DNA of 64,000 nt from NCBI RefSeq assembly GCF_050947875.1, contig NC_134577.1, positions 68,804,639 through 68,868,638 on the forward strand, in the 5' to 3' direction. The notes below the pieces were generated by a model that saw only the letters and a list, made by a program, of their open reading frames with translations, was not told the origin of the DNA and made no database searches. The first letter of the stretch is position 1. Each line of letters begins with the position of its first letter. A program made the translations under genes and the position numbers. Positions 37,240-48,559 of this stretch are shown piece after piece. Source of the stretch: Dermacentor variabilis. Its lineage: Eukaryota; Arthropoda; Arachnida; Ixodida; Ixodidae.

Positions 37240-37995
37240 TTACTCTCAACAATCATCGTCAGATGGGTTCCGCCGAATTTCGCCCGAGAGCCCGACCTGG
37301 CGCGTTGAGTCCACAGGAGGAGGAGGACGAAGGAACCTGGGCGAACACGGTTGAGGCAGTAAAGTTTGTCGTATAGCGCCATCTGGTGGTGCTTCTGAAG
37401 TGGTTAATCTGTGGTGGGCGCGATCAGCTCGGGAAATGGCGTCGCTGGCACAGTCAATCGCGGTGAGTGCAGCGGAAGGCGCGGCAGAGTGTCGATCGGT
37501 AATGCGCGCAATCGCGACCGAACAACAAGTAGAACGGCGAGATTCAGCGACGCCATGGCGTGATGAATTGTAAGCGACCACCGCGAATAACAGGCTCCAT
37601 CGTCGTAGCCGGAAGAAGCACAGACGGGCAACGTGTAAGTGAGCGCGCGATCACGCGATTGAAGCGTCCTTTTAGCCAGTTAATCTGACGGTAGTGAGCT
37701 GTAGTAACCTTCTGCCGCGTCGCGAACGATCCAAGAATGTCGACGATCACTTTAGATAGAAATTGCAGGTCCCCGTCCGTCTGTCCGTAACGAGACGCTT
37801 AGGAGCACCGTGGTGAAAGATGATGTCGCACGGCTGCATGCGTGATTGCATACTGTGTGACATAATCTATTGCAGTGGAGATTTAGTTGTTCCCAGAGTG
37901 AGACAGTGAGAATGGGCCAAGCAAGTTGAGGAAGGAACGCCGAATACGGGATGTCCAGTGGATGACGGCGACTACAAAGTAGAATACGGAGGATG
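37240..37995 (-). pseudogene. Ty3/Gypsy integrase relic
   Basis: On the minus strand, from about 37990 down, broken frames give a GPFSLSHSGN segment and an IDYVTQYAITHA segment. These are followed by FLSKVIVDILGSFATRQKVT, QINWLKGRFNRVI, then VAYNSSRHGVAE and DAISRADRAHHRL. The order matches a Gypsy integrase core and the start of its C-terminal part. The position equivalent to the catalytic glutamate (xxERxNR) reads KGRFNR, so the active site is lost. Stops and frameshifts are frequent. Gypsy integrase normally inserts the element DNA in the nucleus; this copy cannot. Confidence 0.7.
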
Positions 37996-38019
37996 AGTTT
38001 TCAGTAACCTCCACGCACT

Positions 38020-38600
38020 ATGCTGGCTTTTGTCCCTGAAAGGCCCCACAGGTATCCTTCAATGCTTGCTTTGATGCTTCAGGAGGGCTCCCAGTTTGTC
38101 CACAAGACTGCCCGCCTGCATCAGGATGCGGCCTGTTTATCGCGTCACCTATTGGGTCCAACTGTCTTTGATTCCAGCTACACTACAGCCTGTATATTGC
38201 AGATCTCTCATCTCAGTCACATCGTAGTTGAACAAAGTCATAATGTCGCCTTGCGCCAGCTTATTGCACGGAGGAACTTTTCGTTCTCTGATACCGACAG
38301 GGCTGGCATCTTCCACCGCCTCAGTATGTTCCCTGACCGCCCAGCGCTCCTCCTTGTGATTCCGGAACAGTGTCAATAACGTCTCAACAGCTCGTGGTAT
38401 GCCGTACGCACTTTCGTTATGTTTAAGGTAAGCATGTGCTAACCAGAGAGCGTCGATAGAATCCGCAACCTATTGACGAGCGCTATGAGCATTTAACGAC
38501 ATGACATTAACGTAGTCGTGCAACTGACGAGAAAAATATCCTGTCCCCGTCCCAGTCTCTCACGCCAAGTGGAATGTCTTTGTGATTGAAATATCGTGTT
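38020..38600 (+). pseudogene. Ty3/Gypsy RNase H end / integrase N-terminus relic
   Basis: A plus-strand frame open to 38379 contains RLHQDAACLSRH, equivalent to the conserved xxHxxADxLSR junction after RNase H. It continues with ILQISHLSHIVVEQSHNVAL, LRQLIARR and LLLVIPEQCQ, as in the Gypsy linker and integrase N-terminal region. A frameshift near 38375 and many stops follow. It lies head-to-head with the integrase relic at 37240-37995, whereas in an intact element the two would be consecutive on one strand. Confidence 0.7.
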
Positions 38601-40007
38601 ATTAGCGCCAGTAGGGCGACGAAGCAGGATCACGAATCTAATTAGAACTACTTTCTCCATACCAATTTGTCTCTATCTTGTAACAGCGACATGGAAAACA
38701 ATATTAAAAAATATATATCAATTCAATATGCGACGCTGGCCTTGCCGCCCTTACTCTGTTTAAATCCTCCCAAATCGACTCCGATTCCCAAACCGACTCC
38801 CAAATCTGAGTTTTCTTACTTCCTTCCCATATTTTTTTCTTTCTGCAGGTATGTTCATTTTCTGTTTGCTTCTTCATGAAATTGAGTTCTCTCGCAAAGT
38901 GTAAACATCCAGTAGTCGTACTATTTCCTCCTCCGGTTCTGCATTACACCCCGAACGCTCGCCTTTCAGTCACGAACAAATAGAACGTTCCCGCCTTCAG
39001 CTTCAACAGTATTTCCCGTCCGTCGTGCTTCTTCGCGTTCTTTTCACAAGAGATACCATTTCCATTCGGGTCTCGCTTTTACTTTGACAATTTTGTTGCG
39101 CCTTTCGCTTATCAAATTGCATCGTCGTGCCATGCCAAACCTAGGAAAAAAAAAAAGAAGATACTGAGTAATTCAGTCAGCGCTGTTTTCTTTTAATTAA
39201 AAATCTAATAACCCGCCGGTACGTTCCCATTGAATAATTCTGACTACACAAGTCTTAGATTTTTTTTTTGTTCTCTTTATCGCAACTGCACTTGAAAGCA
39301 CTGTGTACTGTCTCACAGCGAGCCCTATTTTCATAAATATCAGCCCAACCATGCGCACACTGGCTTCTTTTTTTCTTTGCCATGGAAATTAAATTCCCCT
39401 CTCTTTCGTGTCCCGTCAAGCCGGCTACATTTTATGCGTGATTAGTCTCCAGCTTCTGTCTCACGAGAAGTGCAAATAACTACTTCGTTATCTCCCACTT
39501 GAAACATTTCTTCATTACCTGCAGCAAGAGGTGGCTTCCCGTTTTGTGCGAGCAAGAACCTCAGCGGGCTTCCCCTCACGTAAACAACAAAAGGATATCG
39601 CCAGAAAGAACCGAAACGGAGGTAAACGATGCGAGGGAACGCTCTTGTGCAAAAGTCCAGAGCTCCGCAAATGTGCTCGTGGGTGTAAACATGTTTTTCA
39701 CAAGCGATACGAGATATTTACAAGGGGAAAAATGGAAATGCCCAAAACTCACGAAGGTCATTATGGTAAAACGGGATTTGACGAAGTAAGTGAAGTTCCT
39801 TTTGAGATCCCCATTGGGATTCACAGTGCGATACATGAAATAGCGGATATAACAAAATAATTAATATAACGATGTAATTCTGGCTCGCCCTTCAACTCAG
39901 TTATCGTTACTTTGACAGCAAAGAAGTTCTAGTCATAAAATTTCAAATTGAATCCAATCAGAACACTCGAGAAAGACAAGCCTTCCGAATACGTATTAGA
40001 ACTGAGT

Positions 40008-40012
<5 letters not shown>
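38601..40012. other. No recognised feature
   Basis: T-rich then A-rich sequence. The open frames at 39499-39860 are short and unrelated to any family I know. Confidence 0.45.

Positions 40013-40099
<87 letters not shown>
40013..40099 (+). repeat. AT microsatellite, left part
   Basis: About 43 AT dinucleotides, pure, running directly into the solo LTR. Confidence 0.95.
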
Positions 40100-40102
<3 letters not shown>

Positions 40103-40545
40103 GGGGATGCGTGATTCTCACGCGAGCCCTTTGCGCCTAAGTAACCCCGCCGTTAGGTGGCGTGGCGCAAGCCTAACGGCGGGGTTACTTAGGCGCAAGA
40201 AAGGAGAAGGCTTTTTCTCTTGGGCTCGTGGTCGGAAGGGCGCGCGGACGTTCTGCGCGTGCGCCGATCCATGCTTCTGTGAGATCATCTCTTCGAACGC
40301 GCCACCGTTCGCGTGACGGTACGCGCGAACGACCCGGCGTTGGTTTCCAGCATGGGGCGAACATATTCGCTCGCTATCCGATCGCGGTGAGATGGGCTTC
40401 CGCGATTTGTCGCGCACCCATGGGCATGCTTTGTGGATAGCAACTCGGCTAGCAGACATTAGTCTATGAAAGGTGCAATAAACGCCCTTGTGATTGCTTG
40501 CACTACTGTGGTGTCGTTTGTCCCAAGAGCACGGGTGAGAACCTC

Positions 40546-40551
<6 letters not shown>
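40100..40551 (+). repeat. Solo LTR (452 bp) with perfect internal hairpin
   Basis: The segment begins TGTGGGGATGCGTGATTCTC and ends GAGAACCTCACAACA, giving canonical TG..CA ends with short inverted similarity. It contains AATAAA about 75 bp from the end (GTGCAATAAACGCCC). Both flanks are AT repeats, so a TATAT target duplication is consistent but not diagnostic. There is no internal region, so LTR-LTR recombination probably removed it. The superfamily cannot be fixed from the LTR alone; Ty3/Gypsy is most likely. Confidence 0.8.
40131..40198 (+). repeat. Perfect 27-bp inverted repeat inside the LTR
   Basis: Arms at 40131-40157 and 40172-40198 are exact reverse complements (starting TTGCGCCTAAGTAACCCC), separated by a 14-base loop. 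In RNA this would be a very stable hairpin. Confidence 0.9.

Positions 40552-40580
<29 letters not shown>
40552..40580 (+). repeat. AT microsatellite, right part
   Basis: Continuation of the AT array after the LTR. Confidence 0.9.
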
Positions 40581-40585
<5 letters not shown>

Positions 40586-40942
40586 TTCTAAGCAACTTAA
40601 TATATAGATGGTATTTGGAGCCAATCTGGTTAAAAGAAGGCTTATTTACATGGTTTCTTACATTTATTTCCGCTCAGAACTAGGCGTCCCATCAGCACAA
40701 AAGCTTAGTTCCTTAGCTTTTTGCGAAGAAGAACACTCGACATGAAATGAATAAAAACAACAAAGGCAAGCCAAAACTGTCCTCTTAAACAGGCAAATAG
40801 TTATAAGATTAGTGCTTATCGCGTTGCAGGTATGATTCGAATTCTGAGAGGTTGAAGCACACCTCAGCGAAATAAAACACAGGCAAAACACGCACACACT
40901 CTTTCTCTTGCTATTCACCCAAATAAAGAATAAACATATAAA
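40581..40942. other. No recognised feature
   Basis: No gene or clear repeat seen. Confidence 0.5.
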
Positions 40943-40946
40943 CAAA

Positions 40947-41005
<59 letters not shown>

Positions 41006-41232
41006 AAACTCTTAATCGCAACGTCCCAAAAGGACACTGAGGCTAGGAGAGATGCCGTACTGAGGAAGCACCGGCTAAACTTTGACAACGTAGGGTTCGT
41101 TAACGTGCACTTAAAGCTAAGTACAAGAATGTTTTTTTTTTTACATTTCGCCCCCATGAAAATTGGACCACCCGCGGTTGGGAAGCGAGCCCGCGTCTTC
41201 GAGATAAGTAGAATAACACCGTAGCCATAATT
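40943..41232 (-). repeat. Diverged Ruka-like SINE with AAAT-expanded tail
   Basis: On the minus strand: ATGGCTACGGTGTTATTC (head), CATGGGGGCGAAATG, GTACTTAGCTTTAAGTGCAC, GTTAACGAACCC and CAGTACGGCATCTC. The element then ends in a TTTA array (plus-strand AAAT, 40943-41006). The order matches the SINE at 3115-3359, but divergence is high. A T run interrupts the middle. Confidence 0.65.
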
Positions 41233-43087
41233 AAATAAAAAGACAACAAAAAAGGCAGCGCGGACAATAGGAGTGCGAGATTACAACATGGGCAGTTTAG
41301 TGTAGAACAGCATCTCGGCAAGCAGCAAAAAAAAATGTATAGAAACAAACAAACCACTGATAGATAAAGGAGAAACGCGACCGTTCACCTGCGGATTTTG
41401 CGAGCGTGTGAGCGGGCGATATATTTGCAGCGAAGCCTGCCTAAAACGTTTCAGACCCGATTGCTTAATTTGCATCAGTTTTTCACTGAACCCGAACTGC
41501 CTGCGTGTTGCGCTTGCGGCGAACGCAGTCACTGTTTACTACGTGCCATAAATCGTGAACCAACCCTTTACCCCTCACCTATTTATCCCGCGCATACAAA
41601 CAGCCACATTAGCCGAGCGGTGCCTTTCTTTTTCGTTAAAAGACTTGCATCTAGATAATTTCCCCTGCGCCATGCAGTTTCCGATTCTTTTTTTTTTGTT
41701 ATTCGATGTTTTCTAATGTCCTACGTTATAGCTTATTTACCTGTCTTTTTTTGCGAGCCCTAAATTGATTTTCTTTTTTGTCGACGCACTACACATTCCA
41801 GCGACAACAGCGTTCTTCCAAAAGGAAGCAGTGACTAAAGACAAAACATTAAAGAAACAGCAACCGCCTGGCGGACAAACTACACATAATAACGGGTGGC
41901 GGGGAAAATAACGGAGGAAGGGAATAAACTAGGAGGGGCCGTTACGTCGCCCGGCCAGCATTCGCAAGCAAACTCTCCGTGAAGCCATCGCCATTTGCTT
42001 TTTAAAACGTTGGTCCAACACATGATTCTGCTCAGCGCGGTCGGCTCAGTACCCTTGATTTCCGGTACGATTTAATTGACACGCAATTCTTCCGGCGTTC
42101 TTTGGCAATCGCTCCATGCGCGTTTTCTCCCTACATGCAGCATCGGCGTTTTAGACTGCAACACATTATTTTAATAATGCGAAAGTGTCAATAAATAATA
42201 AGCCCTATGAAGTGGTAAATCGAGCGTCCGGCGTCAACAAAACTGCGAGTTTGCTTAGCCTGCACGAATGTTTATTTCGTCGTGAAGCAGATCCACCAAC
42301 AAAGTCAGCCCGAGGGCTCTTTTGCCGCCTGACGACAGTTTGACGTCTTAGAATCTACATTTTCATTACCTGTAGCATGGCTATTTGAATGACACTTTCA
42401 GTGGCTTGGGAAAAATTGAAGTTATGCTCTGCGCCTCGGTGACGTCTCGATATGCCGAAGGATAGCATCTCGTCCACGGCTAGGAAGAGGCCACCCTTTC
42501 AGAGTAACTAGAAGCTCACAAACTTTACATTATCACGAGAGCATGCGTGTCAACTGCCTAATATATGCAGATTTTATCCGCAGAGAAACTTATTTGAAAT
42601 GCATGTTTGAAACTCGCTGCTTCATGCAACTATTATAGTCACTAAATGAGTTTCGCCAACAATTGATAAGGGTCATGGAAGGCAGCAAGCCTGGCGCACC
42701 GCCCGAAAAGAATGCATGCCTCAGCCATTACCTGGCAGTCCAAAAGTTTTGTTGGGCGTCATCGTGCAGTGGACTACAGGACATCAAACAGCAATGACAC
42801 TGTGACAAGGTCGATGTGTTTTCTTGAGGTGGACCTCTATGCGAGTTAAAATTAACAGCTTGGATAAACAAAGGAAACCATCTTTTGAGTTGCGAGAATA
42901 GGACCATCACGCGGGCTAAGAAGAGAACGACCACAGCTGCAAGCTTTGACACGAAAATGCTTTCTCGTGCTCACTGTTGATATTGTTTTCTTTTTTTTTG
43001 CCGTTGAGCAGGTGTATAAATAAAGGCAAACTCAATTGCACAGACCATCACTTGAGTTTGTCTTGTATTTTGCAAGGAGCTGTTTGT
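41233..43087. other. No recognised feature
   Basis: About 1.9 kb of mixed sequence with short, unsupported open frames. Confidence 0.5.
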
Positions 43088-43100
43088 CAGGTCGACAACA

Positions 43101-43406
43101 CTCTAAGAACAGTTTACACCCTTTGGCTTGCCACTTCTGCCACACAAAAATAATCGTCATCTGCCTTGATGCGTTTCCTTTCTTTATCGCTGCAAGCCCG
43201 GAACTTTCCAGTGACGAACGGCACGCGCGTTATCAGCAGGGGCACTTCAAAGGGTGTAAACTGTTCTATGCTGATAACGCGCGTGCCATTCGTTACTGGA
43301 AAGTTCTGGGCTCGCAGCGATAAAGAAAGGAAACGCATCAAGGCAGATGACGATTATTTTTGTGTGTCAGAAGGGGCAAGCCAAAGGGTGTAAACTGGTC
43401 TTAGAG
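43101..43406. mobile_element. Palindromic MITE-like element (inverted dimer)
   Basis: Left arm 43101-43238 and right arm 43269-43406 are close inverted copies (about 138 bp each). The outer ends are CTCTAAGAACAGTTTACACC and GGTGTAAACTGGTCTTAGAG. The 30-bp loop contains AAAGGGTGTAAACTGTTCT, which is another copy of the terminal sequence. A single 167-bp unit (43101-43267) therefore already has inverted ends, and the rest is a partial inverted second unit. Similarity also extends a few bases outside (GTCGACAAC left, ATTGTCGAG right). There is no coding capacity; the transposase family is unknown. Confidence 0.7.
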
Positions 43407-43639
43407 TGAATATTGTCGAGCTGGGGGTTAAAAGGTTGAAATAGTGCGATAAAGCTCACCGCGAGATGATCACGTGTTGGGCCAACTCCCTTGGCTCCAC
43501 TTGTGTTGCGCATTTCTCCCTCCTAGTTCTTTTCTTCCTCCATGGGGTAAGGGGTCAAACGTAGAGGTCGAGGCAGGCAGCAGGTGCGTCTAGTTGGGAG
43601 AACTGTAGAGATAGATACTCGGCGTTGGTGGTGCGACAC

Positions 43640-43949
43640 ATTGCACGGTATAGAGCAAATAAGAAAAGAAATAACGAATTGAAATTATTTGCAGGCGACT
43701 GTGTTCTTTACACAGAAATAAGTTCACCATCAGAGTTAACAATGTTGCAGAGGGACCTTGATAAAATAGAAAATTGGAGTGTACGTGAATCTTATTATTA
43801 TTAAGTGTAATCACGTCCATCTTTCCAATAAAAATTTCGAACCTGAAACACAGTACAAAGCTGCAAACACAACAATAATACCTGTCTCAGAGTGCAAGTA
43901 CCTTGGTGTTTATTTCACGCCGAAACTTAATGGAACACACACATCCAGC
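43640..43949 (+). pseudogene. CR1/Jockey-like LINE RT fragment, upstream part
   Basis: Broken frames read KLFAGDCVLYTEISSPSEL, TMLQRDLDKIENW, then LSKCNHV-like text (here IIKCNHVHLSNKNF) and SECKYLGVYFTPKL. This is the RT palm/thumb region. The catalytic motif expected as F/YADD is FAGD (43688-43699), so the first motif aspartate is lost. The frame is cut at 43950-43957 by an RTE insertion and resumes at 44678. Confidence 0.75.
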
Positions 43950-43957
43950 AGTCCGTA
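43950..43957 (+). repeat. TSD of RTE insertion, left
   Basis: AGTCCGTA, repeated exactly at 44670-44677. Confidence 0.8.
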
Positions 43958-43958
43958 C

Positions 43959-44034
<76 letters not shown>

Positions 44035-44057
44035 TGATGATGATGATGATGATGATG

Positions 44058-44124
<67 letters not shown>
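43958..44124 (+). repeat. AAT/ATG trinucleotide tail of RTE copy
   Basis: A plus-strand AAT array, an internal ATG block (about 44030-44058) and a second AAT array. On the element's own strand this is its 3' tail. All poly-Ile, Tyr, Met and His frames here are artefacts. Confidence 0.95.
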
Positions 44125-44125
<1 letters not shown>

Positions 44126-44669
44126 CAGCCTCGTTGCACCCACTGCAGGGCAAAGGCCTCTCCCATACTTCTCGAACAACCCCGGTGATGTACTAATTGT
44201 GGCCATGTCGTCCCTGCAAACTTAATCTCATCCGCCCACCTAACTTTCTGCCGCCCCCTGCTACGCTTCCCTTCCCTTGGAATCCAGTCCGTAACCCTTA
44301 ATGACCATCGGTTACCTTCCCTCCTCATTACATGTCCTGCCCATGCCCCCCCCCCCCCATTTCTTTTTCTTGATTTCAACTAAGATGTCATTACCTCGCG
44401 TTTGTTCCCCCACCCAATCTGCTTTTTTCTTATCCCTTAACGTTAAACCCATCATTCTTCTTTCCATAGCTCGTTGCGTCGTCCTCAATTTGAGTAGAAC
44501 CCTTTTCGTAAGCCTCCAGGTTTCTGCCCCGTAGGTGAGTACTGGTAAGACACAGCTATTATACACTTTTCTCTTGAGGGATAATGGCAACCTGCTGTTG
44601 ATGACCTGAGAATGTCTGCCAGATGCACCCCAGCCCCTTCTTATTCTTCTGATTATTTTCGTCTCATAT
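43958..44669 (-). mobile_element. 5'-truncated RTE/BovB-like LINE copy
   Basis: The minus-strand translation in two frames gives VYNSCVLPVLTYGAETWRLT, KRVLLKLRTTQRAMERRMMG, then after a frameshift AGHVMRREGNRWSLRVTDWI and GRQKVRWADEIKFAGTTW. This is the C-terminal region of RTE-type reverse transcriptases. The frameshift coincides with a G run (plus-strand C run at about 44347-44360). The 3' end is followed by a long trinucleotide tail. The exact 8-bp TSD AGTCCGTA flanks the copy, and it sits inside an older LINE. Endonuclease and RT core are missing. Confidence 0.85.
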
Positions 44670-44677
44670 AGTCCGTA
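44670..44677 (+). repeat. TSD of RTE insertion, right
   Basis: AGTCCGTA, identical to 43950-43957. Confidence 0.8.
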
Positions 44678-45390
44678 TCTAAGGCAAGTATAATGTTATT
44701 TATTCGTAGAAATTTCAAATCAGTCTCCAAAGAAGTTAAAGAAACACTATGTTTGTCGTGTCAGATCTATCCTTGATGATGCCTCTATGATTTGGGACCC
44801 ATATGAGGACTATTTGATACATGTGCGCTTGGTCTCCAATAATTACAACCCTTTCGAAAGTATCACTGAAATAAAAGCATTGCTGGGATCGGTAACGTCA
44901 ATCACTAGAAGAAAAATTTAAAACTTAAATTCTTCCACCACATTTTCTAGAATCAAACAGGCATTGATAGCCGCAACTACCTGTCGGAGCCGACTTATGT
45001 CTCGACTCGACTCGACCACGCAAAGAAGGTGCGAGAATACAGCTGTAATGCACACCGTTTTGCCAAATCCCTTTTTTCCACAAACTGGCAGACTTGAATT
45101 TGTTACCGGAGGGATGTGCTCCAATATTTGATAATCCCGATTTTTATTCCCGCCTGTGTTTGTAACAATGCATTACTTTCTCAATATTGTTTCAATATTC
45201 GGTCGCGCGTGAAAATGTTCACTTACTGAGTGCTCCCACCTCGACGTAACTTTATACCCCCCCCCCCCCCATTACGTATTTATTTCTCTGAATAATTTAA
45301 TACATCTTTCTGTAACTGTCGCCCCTGGGATAATGCCTTCGAGGCGAAGCAAGCATTCTGTAAATACCTAAATAAAATAAATAGTAAATA
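44678..45390 (+). pseudogene. CR1/Jockey-like LINE, downstream part and 3' end
   Basis: After the RTE insertion the older LINE resumes: FIRRNFKSVSKEVKETL, VRSILDDASMIWDPYEDYLI (the typical xSxLxYxxxVWDP region), HVRLVSNNYNPF, then a decayed C-terminus. A 3' UTR with a C run (about 45257-45270), a GAGGCGAAGCAAGCATTCTG end and an AAATA-type tail at 45365-45390 follow. Frames are broken several times, so it is long inactive. Confidence 0.7.
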
Positions 45391-47701
45391 AGGACACGAC
45401 ACTCAAGGCAAATGTCGTGTTCTTCCTAAGTACTCGCTTTTAGTTACCGTGTGTGACCTGTACCCCGTGTGTTCTGCTTAATTCTTTGAGATTTGTCATC
45501 TTGTTCTTTCTTTCTTTTTCCCTCCCCTTCTTCCTATCTTCCGTTTATGTCCGCTCCTTTCTGAAGCTCACGCAGGGGTTGTGCCTCTTATGGTGGCAAT
45601 TGCCAACCTGCTCCTTGCTTTCCCCTTTCCTCTCTAGTGTGCGTATGTTTTCAGAAGCGAATAATAATAATGTTATTCGCACTAGTTTTATGCAATACGA
45701 ATACTTGGGAGTCACAACGCAGCGTATTGAACAGATCGGATACACGAGAGCTAATTCACGGACTCATCACGGCCGCATGAGATCCTAGGAAAGCAGGAGA
45801 GGCATTCCAATCCAGAACATGTCATTAAACGCGCTCGCGCGTAATGACTTTATGACGTTATGACGTCATGGGAGTTGCATGACGTTATGAGAGATACGGG
45901 GAAGCCGTGCCGCACAGCGGCCATTCTTTTCTAACGACAAAGAAAAAATAAATAAATAAAGAGTAAATGAGAAATCACAAAATAAACGCATAGAAAACGC
46001 AGCTAGTTCTTGCGCAGTGCAGGCGACCTTCAAACCAACCGGCAGGCGTCGTTCCCGCTCGGCAGTTTCGCGACTACGTCGTGTACAGGATGCTTTATAA
46101 TCCCAGGGGTGGGCAGCGCAACCCAGACGAACGACAAAAGCAAGTACACAATACGAGCGCAGTCACCAACTCGCCCAGCTTGCTCTGTTAATGCTTTATA
46201 AGATGCAATTGAATTCTGCTAATGATAGGAAGGCTTCGATAATTAAGCGATTCCCCAGAATTGTTTTTAAAACAGAGGCGTGCATTTGTTAGCTGTGACG
46301 CTCTGAGCAGACGGCAACTAGGTTACGGCTCACCATCGAGGGAGTGTGGAGCGAGCCTTGTTCTAGAATCGACATGCAGCTCGCTTCATGTTCGCCCGAA
46401 GGTGAGGCGTAAACCTTCCCGTCATTTAAAGGGGGGTCTGGTAAAAGCATGGCAGTCGCGCTCTTCTGCAATTCGGTTTCGGTTTTCTGCGTGACATAGG
46501 CTTTGATTCGTTACGCTGCTGTTATCTGTGGCGTCAGCTTCTTGCATGTCTGGAATCGGTTCTGGACTCCTCGGTCTTTCTGAAGGATCAATCATCCGGC
46601 TCACTCGATTCAAAAGTTAGTCTAACTTTTATTATTGTTATTCGAAGCTCTACTTCGAATTACTTAATATGCACGTCTTACGGTGAAAGCTATCGATAAA
46701 CAAATCGCTTAAAATAATTGTATCTTCCGTATGCTTAAGGAATTCCGAAGCCTTTTCTGGAGCACATTGTATAAGTCTAAATGGACAAATTGTATCCCTC
46801 CAAAAAAAATAAAGACGACAGACTCGTGTTCCGCTTCCTTCGGCTAGCATATACACTGACGAACACAACAGCCATCTGTCTTCATCTCAAACACGGCGCG
46901 TTTGTTCATGAGCAAGTCAGCTATTTCATCATTTATCGTACCATTCTGTATACGCTACAATGCGTCGCTCTCATTAGCGAAATGTGCGAGGAATGCTGCT
47001 GAAGACAGAAAGCCATCAGGTTAAAAGCCGGCGTAACAATGCGGCTGACATGTCGGAAGGATACCACAACGAAAAAATGAGAGAGACAAGAATCAGCAGA
47101 GAGCGGTGGTACAGGAGGCGCTGTCAGCGGGGTTTGCGCCGTAGCTCGGTCAGCAAGCAAGTTGACACAGGTGTGCAGAGGTGTTCACTAAGGCATGCGA
47201 GGTTTTCCAGAGCCGTTCGACAGTCTCAAGGCACTCAACATTAACACTACATTGAGCTGAATCCGCCATTTTCCTAACACGTTTACTGCGTATTCTTTAG
47301 ACTATGCGTAAAGTGCGAACTGGACGCACGAATTCGTAGTAACCAACCACACAAAATTCATGAATGTCTGTTGCCTCAAATATATAGATAACAGCGTACT
47401 GAGAGACCTTATCATACGTCAATTACGATGGCTACTAAATATGTGCAAATACGTGCGAAGTTTCACATCGTAGAGCAGACGTGAGTCGGAGCATCGGGCT
47501 GAAGACAATCGCGTCTTCTGGCGTCGTCTGGAGAGCAGACGGCACGCAGGCGTGGACAGACGCGACCCAGAGGAGCACTTTGTAGGCAGTCAAGAATACC
47601 CGTCAGTGGCACACCGAGTACTAGGACGGCGCTCTTTGCACTTGTAATCATTAATTACAGTACAAATTAACGAATTTAAAGCCCACGTACACGCACTCGC
47701 G
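45391..47701. other. No recognised feature
   Basis: Includes a TATGACGTTATGACGTCATG direct duplication near 45850-45885 and an AAAT/AAAAT tract near 45945. No gene supported. Confidence 0.45.
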
Positions 47702-47803
47702 TACACACGGCGCTGTGGTTACGTGGCTATGACGTCTGGTAGCTTGTCACAAGGTCGGGGATCCGACTTCTGGTCGCGGCGGCCGCATTTAAGTAGGAGC
47801 AAA
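47702..47803 (+). repeat. Diverged SINE head
   Basis: GGCGCTGTGGTTACGTGGCTATGACGTC, CACAAGGTCGGGGATCCGAC and GCGGCGGCCGCATTTAAGTA follow the SINE head order, but the B box is damaged. The body is lost after GGAGCAAAATG. Confidence 0.55.
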
Positions 47804-48549
47804 ATGAAAAAAAAAAAGAGATAAACACTGTTGGCAATGAAACGTGGGTGAACGGGAGGAACACCTAGTTGGCAAAATGATACCAGTGCAGCCTACATTG
47901 CGGCGTTTCACATAGCCACAGTGTTGTCTTGGAAGGTTAACACTCATGAATCAACGAAGCAGTCATTCGCATGCAATTCAAAGCTACAATGCAATGTGCC
48001 TTCATTCTCTCTTGACAGAGTGGGCTGCCCGTACAACCACTCCGACTCTAACGAACAGCCCCCGTGACACGGACTTTGTATGACATTCCATTGAGAGAAA
48101 TGCAATGCTCTACCAGGCCGACAAGCCAACGGGAGTCGTTCTTTCGTCTGTTTACTTCGTCATGCCGCGCGACCCCACGTGTGTGTACGTTGTTTCTCGT
48201 GCGGCGGACGCGATCGATCAACGCCAGCCTTCACCCGGCACGTACGTGACAGTGCCGTGCCGCGATACCGTCGCGCCCCACTCACCCCGAAACAATCCCA
48301 ACGTTGCACACTCGCTGCTTGAAGCCTTCAAGTGGCAGACCTTGAAAGCTAGAGTTCCACGTCAGTTGGTTTTGATTCCCTTCGTAGGGACAGAGTGTGT
48401 CGTGCTTGGATAAGCCTAAAGTCAGTTTCAGAAAGCCAGCGTCACCCATGCCGTCCCCGTTGTAGCGATTACAGAAATGTTCTAATCCGTTTATAGGCCA
48501 CTAGCAAGCGGTACTTGTTGAACAACTACTAATGACTAGTGTAACTTGC
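47804..48549. other. No recognised feature
   Basis: A 102-codon frame (48105-48413) of mixed composition has no recognisable motif. I do not call a gene. Confidence 0.4.
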
Positions 48550-48559
48550 CTTGTAATTC

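Noticed and set aside
43114..43393. Near-identical 75-codon frames on opposite strands
   Set aside because: Consequence of the palindromic MITE-like element.
43779..44225. 148-codon poly-Ile/Met frame
   Set aside because: Runs from LINE relic sequence into the AAT/ATG tail of an RTE copy; not a gene.
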